DNA of 7,631 nucleotides from Candidatus Acidiferrales bacterium (GCA_955651735.1 CATPAM010000573.1:1-7631), one strand, 5' to 3'. Shown: positions 1 to 7,323, counted from the stretch's first letter. A program made the numbers and translations. Notes: generated by a model from the sequence alone, not told the origin.

Positions 1-1
1 G

Positions 2-622
2 GTCGTGGCCGCCGGCGTCGATTGGGTGCAGATTCGCGAGAAGGATTTGACGGCGCGCGAACTGGCATCGCTCACCCGGAAATCTCTGCGTATTGCAGCG
101 AGCTCTTCCGCAAAGAGTTCCTGCGCCACGCGCGTCTTGGTTAACGATCGGCTCGACGTCGCCATCGCCGAGCGCGCCGCTGGCGTCCATCTAGGCGAAA
201 GGAGCCTGCCGGTTGCGGAAGCCAAGCGGTTGGTTGAATTAGCTCTGCGGGAGCGGGCTGTTGATGAGGCGTTCCTCGGGGGTGTTTCTTGCCACTCACT
301 TGAAGCCGCGGAAGCGGCGGAGCGCGACGGCGCAGATTACATCTTCTTCGGCCCGATTTTCGCAACGCCTTCCAAAGCGGCTTTCGGCACCCCGCAAGGA
401 GTAGAGCGCCTCGCACAGCTTTGCCGCACCCTGCCAATTCCGGTCATCGCGATAGGAGGCATTACGCTCGAGAATGCCGCGGGGTGCATAGATGCAGGTG
501 CCGCGGGTATCGCGGCCATCCGCCTTTTTCAGGACGCGGTCGATCCGATCGACACGATCCAGGGGTTGCGTCAACTCTTCACGGATTGCCGCCGCCGACT
601 ACCTGCGGATCAAAAACGTTAG
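2..622 (+). CDS. thiE: Thiamine-phosphate synthase ThiE (5'-truncated by window edge)
   Basis: ThiE is the cytosolic enzyme that joins HMP-pyrophosphate and thiazole phosphate to give thiamine phosphate. Family motifs appear in the right order. Counting from the GTG at base 5, these are QIREK (residues 9-13, pyrimidine-pyrophosphate site), VNDR (46-49, including the Mg-binding Asp), GVHLGE (60-65), GVSCHS (93-98), the phosphate-loop segment FGPIFATPSK (115-124), and IPVIAIGGI followed by GAAGIA in the C-terminal barrel strands. The fold is a TIM barrel. The reading frame is open to the window edge. Family members normally have about 15-25 more residues, including the first beta-strand, before the Q-x-R-x-K motif, so the true start lies outside and the GTG at base 5 is probably not it. 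The stop is TAG at 620-622. The 3' end overlaps the convergent lipoprotein gene by 44 bp. No other thiamine gene is visible. Confidence 0.93.
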   Translation, partial: VVAAGVDWVQIREKDLTARELASLTRKSLRIAASSSAKSSCATRVLVNDRLDVAIAERAAGVHLGERSLPVAEAKRLVELALRERAVDEAFLGGVSCHSLEAAEAAERDGADYIFFGPIFATPSKAAFGTPQGVERLAQLCRTLPIPVIAIGGITLENAAGCIDAGAAGIAAIRLFQDAVDPIDTIQGLRQLFTDCRRRLPADQKR

Positions 623-986
623 TATTATCCACGGTAATCGTGTATTTGTAGACCTCGAGCTGATCGTAGCGATTTTTTACCGTTCCCGTGGGGTGCTGGT
701 CGTCAAACGCCGTCTGTCCGTGTACGAACGGAGAACCTGCCTTGAACTCGACCTGGAACTTGTGTCCCTTTCCATCCCAAGTCACCGTATCATCCTCGCA
801 AAGGAACACCGCCAGCGGATACGCCCCCTTGTTTGGGTCCACTGCTATTGTTTGATCGCAATTGACCGGTCTAATCTTTTTTTTCCCGACCATCGGCTGC
901 TCCTTGCAGCCGTTCGCTCCAAACACCAGCAGCAAGACCAAACCGACTCGGCCCGCGGCGCTCCACCACACGGAAATGGAATGCAT
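579..986 (-). CDS. Small predicted lipoprotein, unknown function, possible beta-sandwich
   Basis: This encodes 135 residues, and I do not recognise a named family. The N-terminus carries a short basic segment, a hydrophobic run GLVLLLVF (15-22) and a lipobox-like ANGC ending at Cys27, so export and lipidation are likely although Asn at -2 is not canonical. The mature part has two further cysteines (43 and 63), a VTWDGKGHKF segment (68-77), a later SPF, and a C-terminal strand-rich region with YKYTI. The alternation of hydrophobic and polar residues suggests a cupredoxin- or Ig-like sandwich, but no Cys-His copper site is evident. The ATG at 986 is chosen because AAGGAGG ends 5 nt before it. 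A GTG at 1001 would add five residues but overlaps that Shine-Dalgarno. It starts 22 bp after the kinase stop, so co-transcription is likely, and the product may work with the kinase ectodomain (inference). Its 3' end runs 44 bp into thiE antisense. Confidence 0.8.
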   Translation of the reverse strand: MHSISVWWSAAGRVGLVLLLVFGANGCKEQPMVGKKKIRPVNCDQTIAVDPNKGAYPLAVFLCEDDTVTWDGKGHKFQVEFKAGSPFVHGQTAFDDQHPTGTVKNRYDQLEVYKYTITVDNTNVFDPQVVGGGNP

Positions 987-991
987 TTCAG

Positions 992-998
992 CCTCCTT
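992..998 (-). promoter_or_regulatory. Ribosome binding site of the lipoprotein gene
   Basis: AAGGAGG on the minus strand lies 5 nt upstream of the ATG at 984-986. It is a near-perfect Shine-Dalgarno. It overlaps the in-frame GTG at 999-1001 and so decides in favour of the ATG. Confidence 0.8.
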
Positions 999-1008
999 CA
1001 CTCTATTT

Positions 1009-3594
1009 CTACCGTTGGATTAGCTTGAGGAACCTTGGATTGGCCCGTAAACCATCAAAATTTGGCGTGTCGCGCAAGGTTGCTGGCGATATCCCCGCCG
1101 CGACGGCTTTCTCCAGCGCGTTAAGAGCGCGTTGCGTGTCGTCGAGTTGCTGATAGACAATGCCGGCGTTGAAGAGCAGTTCTGGGCTCTTTGGCTTGAG
1201 GCGGAGAGCGGCGTCCAGATTGTCTAGCGCGGGCTTTAGTTCTCCCCGCATGGCGTAGTACATGGCAAGGCTGCTCAGTACTTCGGCGTCGCGCGGGTTC
1301 ATGCGGAGTTTCTCTTCTCCCAGCGCGATGCCCTTGCCATAGGCCGCCGTGGCTTCGGCGCGTCTGCGAGCCCAGTAATTAGCGTCGCCCAAATTGCCCC
1401 AAAACACATAATTCTGCGGATCAAGTTGTGTGGACTGCTCGAACGCCGCCGCCGAATCCGCGTAGCGGTGCAACTGGAAATAAGCCGTCCCCAGGTTAGA
1501 TGTTGCATCCGCCGTTTTGCGGATTTCTAGCGAGCGCTGCAGCAGCGGAATCGCTTCGGCATACTTGCCTTGTAAGATGCGGACGCCTCCGAGGTTGTAA
1601 TAGCCGGTAAAGCTATCCGGGGCCAGGGAAACCACCTGCGAGTACATCGCTACGGCGTCTTCGTAGCGCGCATGACGCTGGTAAAAGAGACCTAGCCAAT
1701 TGTATGTCGCCCAATAGTTGGGGCGCACTGCAATAGCCTGCTTAAACGTCTTTTCGGCGTCATCCAACTGGTTGAGTTGCTCGTAGGCGTATGCGAGACC
1801 TCCATGCGCGGTGTCGTTCGTTGGCTCCAACTCGAGTGCCCGGCGGTATTCGGTAAGTGCCTTCTCGTAGTTGCCTGTGCCGACAAATACCCAGCCGAGA
1901 CAGATGTGCGCCGCCGCAAGCGCGGCGTCACGTTCAGCGCCCTTCCGGCAATTCTCCACGGCTCGGTCGGCCCACGCCTTGTCGTGCGTCAACTGATACT
2001 TGCGCCAATAGGCTTCTCCAAGTCCCGCGTTGGCAGCGGCAAAGGCCGGGTCCTTCTTGAGCGCATAGTTGAAAACTTTGATGGCATTCTCAACGTTTTC
2101 GAGCTTGACGTAGTCCTGCAGATAGCCGCGCCCTTGCAAATAAAAATCGTAGGCTGCGGGCTCGGTCGTGCCGTGCGCCTGCAAAGCACGCTTCTCCTGC
2201 GGTTGCAGTTCCAATTCCAGTGCTTGGGCCACGCTCTCCGATACCCGGTCTTGCAGCGCAAAGGGATCACCGCGCGGCGCGGTGATGGTTCCTCCGCGCA
2301 ATTGCTGGTGTGAGCTGGCGTCCACCAGCGAATAATTTACCCGCTCCAGTCCCTCCGCGTGTTGCACGTTGATGACGAGCCCGAGGTTTACGCCAAATTC
2401 CGCCCGCGCAGCGTCCAGGGTCGCGACTTTGCGCGCGCGCACTTCGCTCGCCGGAATCACTGCCAGCGGATGCTTTTCCGTCAGCGCTGTCAGCCGCGAC
2501 GTCAGCGTCTCCACCAGTCCATCATTGAATGCGCTGTCCTGGGATCCCGTCGCGCCACTGGGGGGCAAAACCGCCAGCTGCACCCTTTGGGGGACACTGA
2601 TGCCGCCTTTGCCCGCCCTCTTCAGCGCTCTGCTGTTGCGCGGCAGCAGGCCGCGGCCAGCGCTCGCCAGGACCAGGGCTGCCACACCCAGCGAAACCCA
2701 GAGCATCGGCTTCCAGGCAACCCCTGCCCTCTTTGCAGGGGGCGGCGCCGCGACCGCCGGTCCGCTTATTTCCAGCGCTTCCAGGGCGGCGCGCAGCTCG
2801 CTTGCGCGTTGATAGCGCCGCGACGGCTCCTTCTGTAAACATCGCTTGATAACCGACGCAAGCCCTGCTGGGACGTTCTCCGGCAGCGGCGGCATTGGCT
2901 CCTGAATGATCGCGGTGCATAGCCGGTACAGGTTTTCCCCTCGAAAGGGGCGCGTGCCCGACGCCATTTCATACAACATGACGCCCAGCGACCAGATGTC
3001 GCTGCGTGGCCCGGTTTCTTTCCCTTCCAGTTGTTCCGGTGACATGTACGGGAGCGTTCCGGTCAGCCCGACGCTGCTTTCTGTCGCCACACCTTGCGTA
3101 GTCTGGCGCTGGAGTTGTTCGGGATCGTTGCGCTTGGCCAGGCCAAAATCGAGGATTTTTGCGTTACCGTTTGGCGTAACCACCACGTTCGCGGGTTTCA
3201 GGTCGCGGTGTACGATTCCGCGTTCGTGCGCATGTTCCAGCGCGCCGGAGATCTGCCGCCCGTAGCGCAGCAACGTTTCCACCGCCATCCCGCCATCGCG
3301 CAAGAACTCTGAGAGCGGCCGGCCCTCAACGTACTCCATGGCGATGAACATCTCGCCTTCCTGCTCTCCGACTTCATAGATCGTGCAAATGTTGGGGTGA
3401 TTCAGGGCAGACGCGGTGCGCGCTTCGTCGCGAAAGCGCTCCACGCGCTTGGGATCCTGCACAATTTGCGAGGAGAGAAACTTCAGGGCTACCGTGCGGC
3501 CCAGCGTCGTGTCTTCCGCTCGGTACACCACACCCATTCCGCCGCTGCCCAGCGGATTGAGTAAACGATAATGCGACACTACGGAGCTTGGCAA
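1009..3594 (-). CDS. Membrane Ser/Thr protein kinase with TolB-like and TPR C-terminal region
   Basis: This is an 861-residue Hanks-type kinase. The kinase domain (about 9-270) is complete: glycine loop GSGGMG (16-21), ATP lysine Lys38 in VALKF, alpha-C Glu57, HRDLKPAN (129-136, catalytic Asp131), DFG (149-151), SPE (185-187) and DIWSLG (199-204). The activation loop is rich in Ser and Thr (165-180), fitting autophosphorylation. A Pro/Ala linker leads to one membrane helix at about 295-313, so the kinase should be cytosolic and the rest periplasmic. Residues about 337-465 resemble the TolB/FlgO-like segment found before TPRs in signalling proteins (AVLPP, FNDGL, FALQD). From about 481 to 837 there are some eight clear TPRs plus two degenerate ones. 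All catalytic residues are present, so it should be active. The start is TTG: upstream in frame there is no ATG or GTG before a stop at 3679, and homologues start a few residues before HYR. A GTG at codon 6 is a less likely start. Its own promoter is visible upstream, and the lipoprotein gene follows at 22 bp. Confidence 0.95.
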   Translation of the reverse strand: MPSSVVSHYRLLNPLGSGGMGVVYRAEDTTLGRTVALKFLSSQIVQDPKRVERFRDEARTASALNHPNICTIYEVGEQEGEMFIAMEYVEGRPLSEFLRDGGMAVETLLRYGRQISGALEHAHERGIVHRDLKPANVVVTPNGNAKILDFGLAKRNDPEQLQRQTTQGVATESSVGLTGTLPYMSPEQLEGKETGPRSDIWSLGVMLYEMASGTRPFRGENLYRLCTAIIQEPMPPLPENVPAGLASVIKRCLQKEPSRRYQRASELRAALEALEISGPAVAAPPPAKRAGVAWKPMLWVSLGVAALVLASAGRGLLPRNSRALKRAGKGGISVPQRVQLAVLPPSGATGSQDSAFNDGLVETLTSRLTALTEKHPLAVIPASEVRARKVATLDAARAEFGVNLGLVINVQHAEGLERVNYSLVDASSHQQLRGGTITAPRGDPFALQDRVSESVAQALELELQPQEKRALQAHGTTEPAAYDFYLQGRGYLQDYVKLENVENAIKVFNYALKKDPAFAAANAGLGEAYWRKYQLTHDKAWADRAVENCRKGAERDAALAAAHICLGWVFVGTGNYEKALTEYRRALELEPTNDTAHGGLAYAYEQLNQLDDAEKTFKQAIAVRPNYWATYNWLGLFYQRHARYEDAVAMYSQVVSLAPDSFTGYYNLGGVRILQGKYAEAIPLLQRSLEIRKTADATSNLGTAYFQLHRYADSAAAFEQSTQLDPQNYVFWGNLGDANYWARRRAEATAAYGKGIALGEEKLRMNPRDAEVLSSLAMYYAMRGELKPALDNLDAALRLKPKSPELLFNAGIVYQQLDDTQRALNALEKAVAAGISPATLRDTPNFDGLRANPRFLKLIQR

Positions 3595-3675
3595 TGTACA
3601 CCGCCGGGGACCCTTGCGGAATCGGCCAGGAAGGACGACGGCGCAGCAATTGCTCCTATCTGGCAGATACAGCGC

Positions 3676-3704
3676 ATCTTAGGCTGCGCTGCCGCGCAAG
3701 TCAA
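3676..3704 (-). promoter_or_regulatory. Sigma70-like promoter of the kinase-lipoprotein unit
   Basis: On the minus strand TTGACT (3699-3704) is followed after exactly 17 bp by TAAGAT (3676-3681). These match the -35 and -10 consensus at 5/6 and 4/6. Transcription would start near 3669, giving a leader of about 75 nt before the TTG start at 3594. It lies in the 161-bp gap after the cyclase gene, so the kinase need not depend on upstream transcription. Confidence 0.6.
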
Positions 3705-3755
3705 TGAAGTCGATTGCGGTTGGAAAAAATGCGCTTACGTGTTTTCGATGGAGCT

Positions 3756-5099
3756 TTAGCCCGCGGTGGCACCTTGGGGGTGTGCCGCTTTCTTGCGCTT
3801 GTACAAGTGCCGGTCTGCAGCCTCTAGCAGTTCTGGCGCGGTGCGTCCGTCTTCCGGATATATGCTTATGCCGATGCTGACGGTCAGCGGCGGCCGCTCC
3901 TGCCCATCGCGGATTGCCCGCTCCACGCGCTGTGCAATGCGATTTGCCATTCCGGGGTCGGCGTCGATCAGCACCACGGCGAACTCGTCGCCTCCATACC
4001 GGGCCGCCAGATCCGTCGCCCGTGAGTGGTCCTGGATTATTTCCGACAGTCTCCTCAGCGCACGATTCCCCACCAGGTGACCGTACTTGTCGTTGATTGC
4101 TTTCAATTCGTCCAGGTCCAGAAGCAGCAGCGCGAACACGTGCTTGCTGCGCTGGGCCCGGCGCACTTCGCCTTCCAGCGTATCCATGAATTCGCGGTAA
4201 TTCGCCAGTCCCGTCAGTGCGTCATGGGTCGCCTGGAAACGGATCTCATCCTCGCTCTTCTTCCGGTCCGTGATGTCAATGCCTGCGCCGATACAACCTG
4301 TGATTTCACCTGACGTGGCGCGCAGCGGGCGGAGATGAACACCGAAATGACGGTTGCCGTGCCGATACTCGAAATAAGTAGAAATACCTCTTAGCGCTTC
4401 GGCGTGCTGCGCGATGGGCGCGGCGTGAGGATCATGGCATTTCAAGTAGTCGTAAAGGGTTCGACCCACCAGCTCGCTCGCCTTGACCTTCGACCGACTG
4501 AACCCCGCTCCCCAACTAGAGGTGATTCTCAGGTTTTGGTCCGTGGTCCAGAGTATCGCGGGCATCTGTTCCAGCAGTGCTGGCAGGTGCCCTTCCGCCG
4601 CCCGGCTCTGCGCATGCAAGCCTTCGGCACTGGCAGTTTCTAGGATCCCCATGACTGAACCGGTTTCGTCGCGAACCGCGGCCCGCTTCAGCGCCACGCG
4701 GATTCTTGATCCATCTTTCCTCAGGCGCTCTGTATTTTCACAGCAAGCGAAGACTCCGTTTTTGGCGGCCTGCAAGAACTCTTCGCAGGCTGGTACTTGA
4801 TAGTTTGGCAGCAGCATGGTTACCGGACGTCCGGTGATTTCTGCTGCGGCATATCCGTAAAGCTGCTCTGCTCCGCCGCTCCAGGATTGGATCGTGCCAT
4901 CGAGTGAAAACGACAGTAGGCCGTACTCTGTCGAGGACAGTATGGTAGCAAGCACGTGTTCCGGCCGCAGGCTGGACGGCATCTGTACTTCTCGTCTTTC
5001 AGAACTGGGAGGGAGTTCGTAGCAGGGCCAGGTTTCCCGCCGGCGAGAGGGTCGGGCCAGAACGGGTATAGGAGAAAGAGTTCCGCCGGAACGTAACAT
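3756..5099 (-). CDS. Diguanylate cyclase, PAS-PAS-GGDEF
   Basis: This enzyme makes the second messenger c-di-GMP from two GTP and is probably cytosolic, since no membrane segment is seen. Numbered for 447 residues: a first PAS domain at about 47-152 (LLSFSLDGTIQSWS, then GYAAAEITG), a second PAS at about 172-278 ending in the usual GAGIDITDRK linker, and a GGDEF domain at about 287-437. The GGDEF domain has DALTGLAN (293-300), metal-binding Asp in LDLDELK (Asp328, Asp330), INDKYGH (335-341) and an intact GGDEF (369-373). An RxxD inhibitory site (Arg360-Asp363) sits five residues before GGDEF, so product inhibition is expected. Small departures are GN for GD at 344-345 and Leu for the usual Phe in DEFK-like motifs. 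No EAL or HD-GYP domain follows. The ATG at 5099 has no clear ribosome site, and the first 39 residues are Pro/Arg-rich and outside any domain. The ATG at 4982 (408 residues) is a good alternative, also with only a weak GAGAAG. Confidence 0.94.
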   Translation of the reverse strand: MLRSGGTLSPIPVLARPSRRRETWPCYELPPSSERREVQMPSSLRPEHVLATILSSTEYGLLSFSLDGTIQSWSGGAEQLYGYAAAEITGRPVTMLLPNYQVPACEEFLQAAKNGVFACCENTERLRKDGSRIRVALKRAAVRDETGSVMGILETASAEGLHAQSRAAEGHLPALLEQMPAILWTTDQNLRITSSWGAGFSRSKVKASELVGRTLYDYLKCHDPHAAPIAQHAEALRGISTYFEYRHGNRHFGVHLRPLRATSGEITGCIGAGIDITDRKKSEDEIRFQATHDALTGLANYREFMDTLEGEVRRAQRSKHVFALLLLDLDELKAINDKYGHLVGNRALRRLSEIIQDHSRATDLAARYGGDEFAVVLIDADPGMANRIAQRVERAIRDGQERPPLTVSIGISIYPEDGRTAPELLEAADRHLYKRKKAAHPQGATAG

Positions 5100-5127
5100 C
5101 CAGCGTGCCTACAGGCTATCACTTACG

Positions 5128-5144
5128 CCTATCATGGCAATAGG
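5128..5144. repeat. Inverted repeat CCTAT-N7-ATAGG upstream of the cyclase gene
   Basis: Perfect 5-bp arms (5128-5132 and 5140-5144) flank a 7-bp spacer, 29-45 bp before the outer ATG of the diguanylate cyclase. A shorter GCCT-AC-AGGC repeat lies at 5107-5116. This could be an operator or an mRNA hairpin. Arms this short can arise by chance, and I see no convincing -35/-10 pair in the 137-bp gap 5100-5236. Confidence 0.3.
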
Positions 5145-5236
5145 TATGAATTGTGACTGTGCCTTAATGCACATGGCGGTGCTCCGACAACGGCTGTAGC
5201 TCTGCACGGCGGATCGTTCTCACGCAAATAAAATTG

Positions 5237-6199
5237 CTATAAGCCAGTCTTTGCCGCTTCATTCAAAATCATTGCCAGCCGAATACCCGCTTGCGCCAGC
5301 CGCTCCTCAGCTACCGACGCCGCCTGGTCTCGATAAGCCTGGCCGATCACGAGGTGTTTGTGCAGCATTCGCTGCCCGATGTTGTTGTCATCCGTGCACG
5401 CGTTCACCGGAACGTCCGGCTCAACTGGAATTGGTTTGCTGAACGCCCCGTAGGCCGTTTCCACGGCATGCTCATGGCTTTCCCAAGCCCATGCGTCCAA
5501 CTGCATCCCACCTTGCTGCCAGGCCGCGAAGGAAGCCTCGAACGCGGCATCCAGTGTGTCCGCAAACTCCGCGGGATCCGCTCCTTGCATCTGGCTTTCC
5601 GGAATTTCGGTGTCCCAAACGTGATGGAGATTCGGAGTATAGGAGTTATTCCGGGGGTGCGGATTCCGCGTGAAGTATTTCACCGGAACACAATTTCCAC
5701 CGCGGTCGCTGTTGGTCGCTCCGTGCAGCGGCTGGTGCAAGTCGCCCACAAAATGAATGATAAATCGCAGCGCCGCGGCGCGCTTCGCTCCGGGCGCGTT
5801 CTTGTCTTTCAGAATGGCGAGTTGATCCGCAATGGCTTGTGTCACGCAACCACCCGCGCCACAAGAAGCTTGTGCCGAGCCTTGCGTCGCGCTCAAAGGG
5901 ATATCAATAAAATGCCATGGCGCGGTGGCTGGATCTCGGCCGCGCTCATCGTCGGCCCAGGTGGAAGAATCCACGAATGCATCCAGCCCGGTTTGTCCGC
6001 AATAGCGTTTCAACTGCGGATCGATGGGGTTTGCCGTCAGCAACGCGAGCAGCGCTTGCTTCGCCGGGGGCGTCAGGCGCTTCTCCGCCAATGCCGCCAC
6101 GGTTTCATGAGCTCGGCAACCCCAAGCTTCAGCCGCTGGCGCGCACGCGAGACCTAGGAAGCACAGCGCGAGACACAGATACATCAGACCGCGCTTCAC
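5237..6199 (-). CDS. Secreted S1/P1-type zinc-dependent nuclease
   Basis: This belongs to the S1/P1 nuclease family (phospholipase C/P1 fold), which cleaves single-stranded nucleic acids and 3'-nucleotides outside the cytoplasm using three zinc ions. Residues 1-25 form a signal peptide ending AEA. Cleavage there exposes Trp26 as the new N-terminus, which the family needs because the N-terminal Trp backbone is a zinc ligand. The other expected ligands are all visible: His31 (WGCRAH), Asp83 (STWADD), His96 (PWHFIDIP), His149/Asp153/His159 in IHFVGDLHQPLH, and His192/Asp196 in LHHVWD. Cys residues at 67, 113, 118 and 170 could form disulfides. At 320 residues the length is normal. The start is GTG, set by AGGGAGG 4 nt upstream; a later ATG at codon 6 is too far from it. 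The Shine-Dalgarno overlaps the permease stop codon, so the two genes form an operon and are probably translationally coupled. A role in phosphate or nucleotide scavenging or extracellular DNA turnover is inferred. Confidence 0.96.
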   Translation of the reverse strand: MKRGLMYLCLALCFLGLACAPAAEAWGCRAHETVAALAEKRLTPPAKQALLALLTANPIDPQLKRYCGQTGLDAFVDSSTWADDERGRDPATAPWHFIDIPLSATQGSAQASCGAGGCVTQAIADQLAILKDKNAPGAKRAAALRFIIHFVGDLHQPLHGATNSDRGGNCVPVKYFTRNPHPRNNSYTPNLHHVWDTEIPESQMQGADPAEFADTLDAAFEASFAAWQQGGMQLDAWAWESHEHAVETAYGAFSKPIPVEPDVPVNACTDDNNIGQRMLHKHLVIGQAYRDQAASVAEERLAQAGIRLAMILNEAAKTGL

Positions 6200-6203
6200 G
6201 GCG

Positions 6204-6210
6204 CCTCCCT
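6204..6210 (-). promoter_or_regulatory. Ribosome binding site of the nuclease gene, overlapping the permease stop
   Basis: AGGGAGG on the minus strand lies 4 nt before the GTG at 6197-6199 and shares two bases with the TAG stop of the upstream gene (6209-6211). This fixes the GTG start and suggests translational coupling. Confidence 0.75.
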
Positions 6211-7279
6211 ACGCGCTCAACCAGCGCCCGATGGGGCGCCACGAGTCCGTGTGATCGCAAATCACTCGCAGCGTTGCGGTAATAGGTATTGCCAGCAGCA
6301 GTCCCATGCCGCCCCATACCCAGCCCCAGAACAACAGCGAGATGGTGATCGCTACGGCATTGAGGCGCACGCGGCGGCCCACGAGTTGCGGCGCTACAAA
6401 GTTAAGGGCCAGCACATGAATCGCGGTCAGCCCGCCCGCAATCAGCAGGAACGAACCAATCGTCTTCCACTTCGCCAGTGCGATCAGGAACGCCGGTAAC
6501 CACGCCATCACTGCTCCGATGTATGGCACCATGTTCAGCAGGCCGGAGGCGATTCCCGTCAGAATCGGATAATCCATGTCCAGGAACCAGAAAAACAAGC
6601 TGCTTGCGGCGATCACCATCAACGTAACCAAAGTCATTCCCGCAAGGTAATCGCGCAAAACCTCGCGCATGTCTTCCAACGTTTCTTTCACCTGCGTTCG
6701 CCGCGACACCGGAAACAGTTGCAGTGTCCCGTGCCACACCTCGCGTTTACCCGCCAGCATGAAAAACACCAGAAACGGCACGAACGTTACTTCCAGGAAT
6801 AGCGCATACAAGGACCCGATGCCTCTCAGGATCAACGAGCGCAACACGCCTGGCTCCGGGCGCACTTCCGCGCGCGCGGCATTTGCTGCATCCGGCCCGA
6901 TGTCCGTCACGCGTCCCTCGAGACCGCTGATTTTGCCCTCCACGGTGCTCGCAGCCTGCTTCAGCATGCCGCCGTATTTCGGCCAGTTCGCCGCAAAATC
7001 CGCCGTGCGTTCGCCAAGTCCATATCCCACCGCCACCAGCACTGCGATGAGAATCAGCACCATGATCATCGAGCCCAGGGTGCGCGGCACGTGCACGCGT
7101 TCCAGGAGTTCCACGGCAGGATCCAGAAAATACGCGAGCAAGATGGAGAGCAGCAGCGTAATCACAACGCCCTGCGCGTAGTAGCAGAAGAGCAAAATGA
7201 TGGCCGCGGCGATCAGGCGCAAACTGAACGTGGACCCGCTGATGCGCACAAGGCTTGGCGGCGTATCGGTTGCCGGCAC
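6209..7279 (-). CDS. AI-2E/PerM-family inner-membrane transporter
   Basis: This is a 356-residue polytopic membrane protein of the AI-2E transporter (PerM, former UPF0118) family. Members have been linked to export of signalling molecules or to Na+/H+ exchange, so the substrate here is unknown. Visible features are two N-terminal helices at about 20-52 followed by the usual Asp-Pro pair, a third at 69-88, a long soluble stretch (89-150), a fourth helix at 156-176, and then the conserved C-terminal half. That half contains NMVPYIGAV (249-257), FVAPQLVGRRV with Pro297 and Gly301, and a final WGWVWGGMGLLLAIP segment. The GTG at 7279 is preferred because GGAG sits 5 nt before it and the protein then begins about 19 residues before the first helix, as is usual. 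The frame stays open to a TTG at 7420, but that start has no ribosome site, adds 47 residues without family resemblance, and would leave only 11 bp to the divergent gene. It probably leads the nuclease operon. Confidence 0.93.
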   Translation of the reverse strand: MPATDTPPSLVRISGSTFSLRLIAAAIILLFCYYAQGVVITLLLSILLAYFLDPAVELLERVHVPRTLGSMIMVLILIAVLVAVGYGLGERTADFAANWPKYGGMLKQAASTVEGKISGLEGRVTDIGPDAANAARAEVRPEPGVLRSLILRGIGSLYALFLEVTFVPFLVFFMLAGKREVWHGTLQLFPVSRRTQVKETLEDMREVLRDYLAGMTLVTLMVIAASSLFFWFLDMDYPILTGIASGLLNMVPYIGAVMAWLPAFLIALAKWKTIGSFLLIAGGLTAIHVLALNFVAPQLVGRRVRLNAVAITISLLFWGWVWGGMGLLLAIPITATLRVICDHTDSWRPIGRWLSA

Positions 7280-7284
7280 GTAGA

Positions 7285-7288
7285 CTCC
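7285..7288 (-). promoter_or_regulatory. Ribosome binding site that sets the permease start
   Basis: GGAG on the minus strand lies 5 nt upstream of the GTG at 7277-7279. No comparable site precedes the TTG at 7420 or the ATG at 7375 in the same frame, so the shorter protein is favoured. Confidence 0.55.
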
Positions 7289-7314
7289 GTTCCTACCCCA
7301 CTCGATGCCCAACA

Positions 7315-7323
7315 AAAATAGCA
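7315..7323 (-). promoter_or_regulatory. Possible extended -10 promoter of the permease-nuclease operon
   Basis: On the minus strand TGC-TATTTT matches an extended -10 element (TGn plus a 4/6 -10 box). No good -35 box lies 17 bp upstream. Transcription from here would give a leader of roughly 30 nt before the GTG at 7279. Confidence 0.3.

Noticed and set aside
551..565. GATCG-TGT-CGATC hairpin as terminator for the kinase-lipoprotein unit
   Set aside because: The sequence just downstream of the lipoprotein stop has a short hairpin but no following T-tract on the minus strand, and it lies in thiE coding sequence.
663..678. Possible thiE terminator: ATCG-TAG-CGAT followed by Ts
   Set aside because: The stem is only 4 bp and the site is inside the opposite coding sequence. 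It is too weak to call.
492..1028. 178-residue plus-strand ORF over the thiE end and the lipoprotein gene
   Set aside because: It conflicts with thiE in another frame and with the lipoprotein on the other strand, which has a strong ribosome site and lipobox. The translation looks random.
1777..2313. 178-residue plus-strand ORF inside the kinase gene
   Set aside because: It is antisense to the TPR region, whose protein is intact and recognisable. No ribosome site or domain is seen.
5161..5220. TTGTCG-N17-TTAAGG as a cyclase promoter on the minus strand
   Set aside because: The -10 element matches only 2 of 6 consensus positions.
5291..6157. 288-residue plus-strand ORF across the nuclease gene
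   Set aside because: It lies wholly antisense to a nuclease with signal peptide and every zinc ligand. Its translation is Arg/Val-rich without domain-like features. It is a GC-driven shadow frame.
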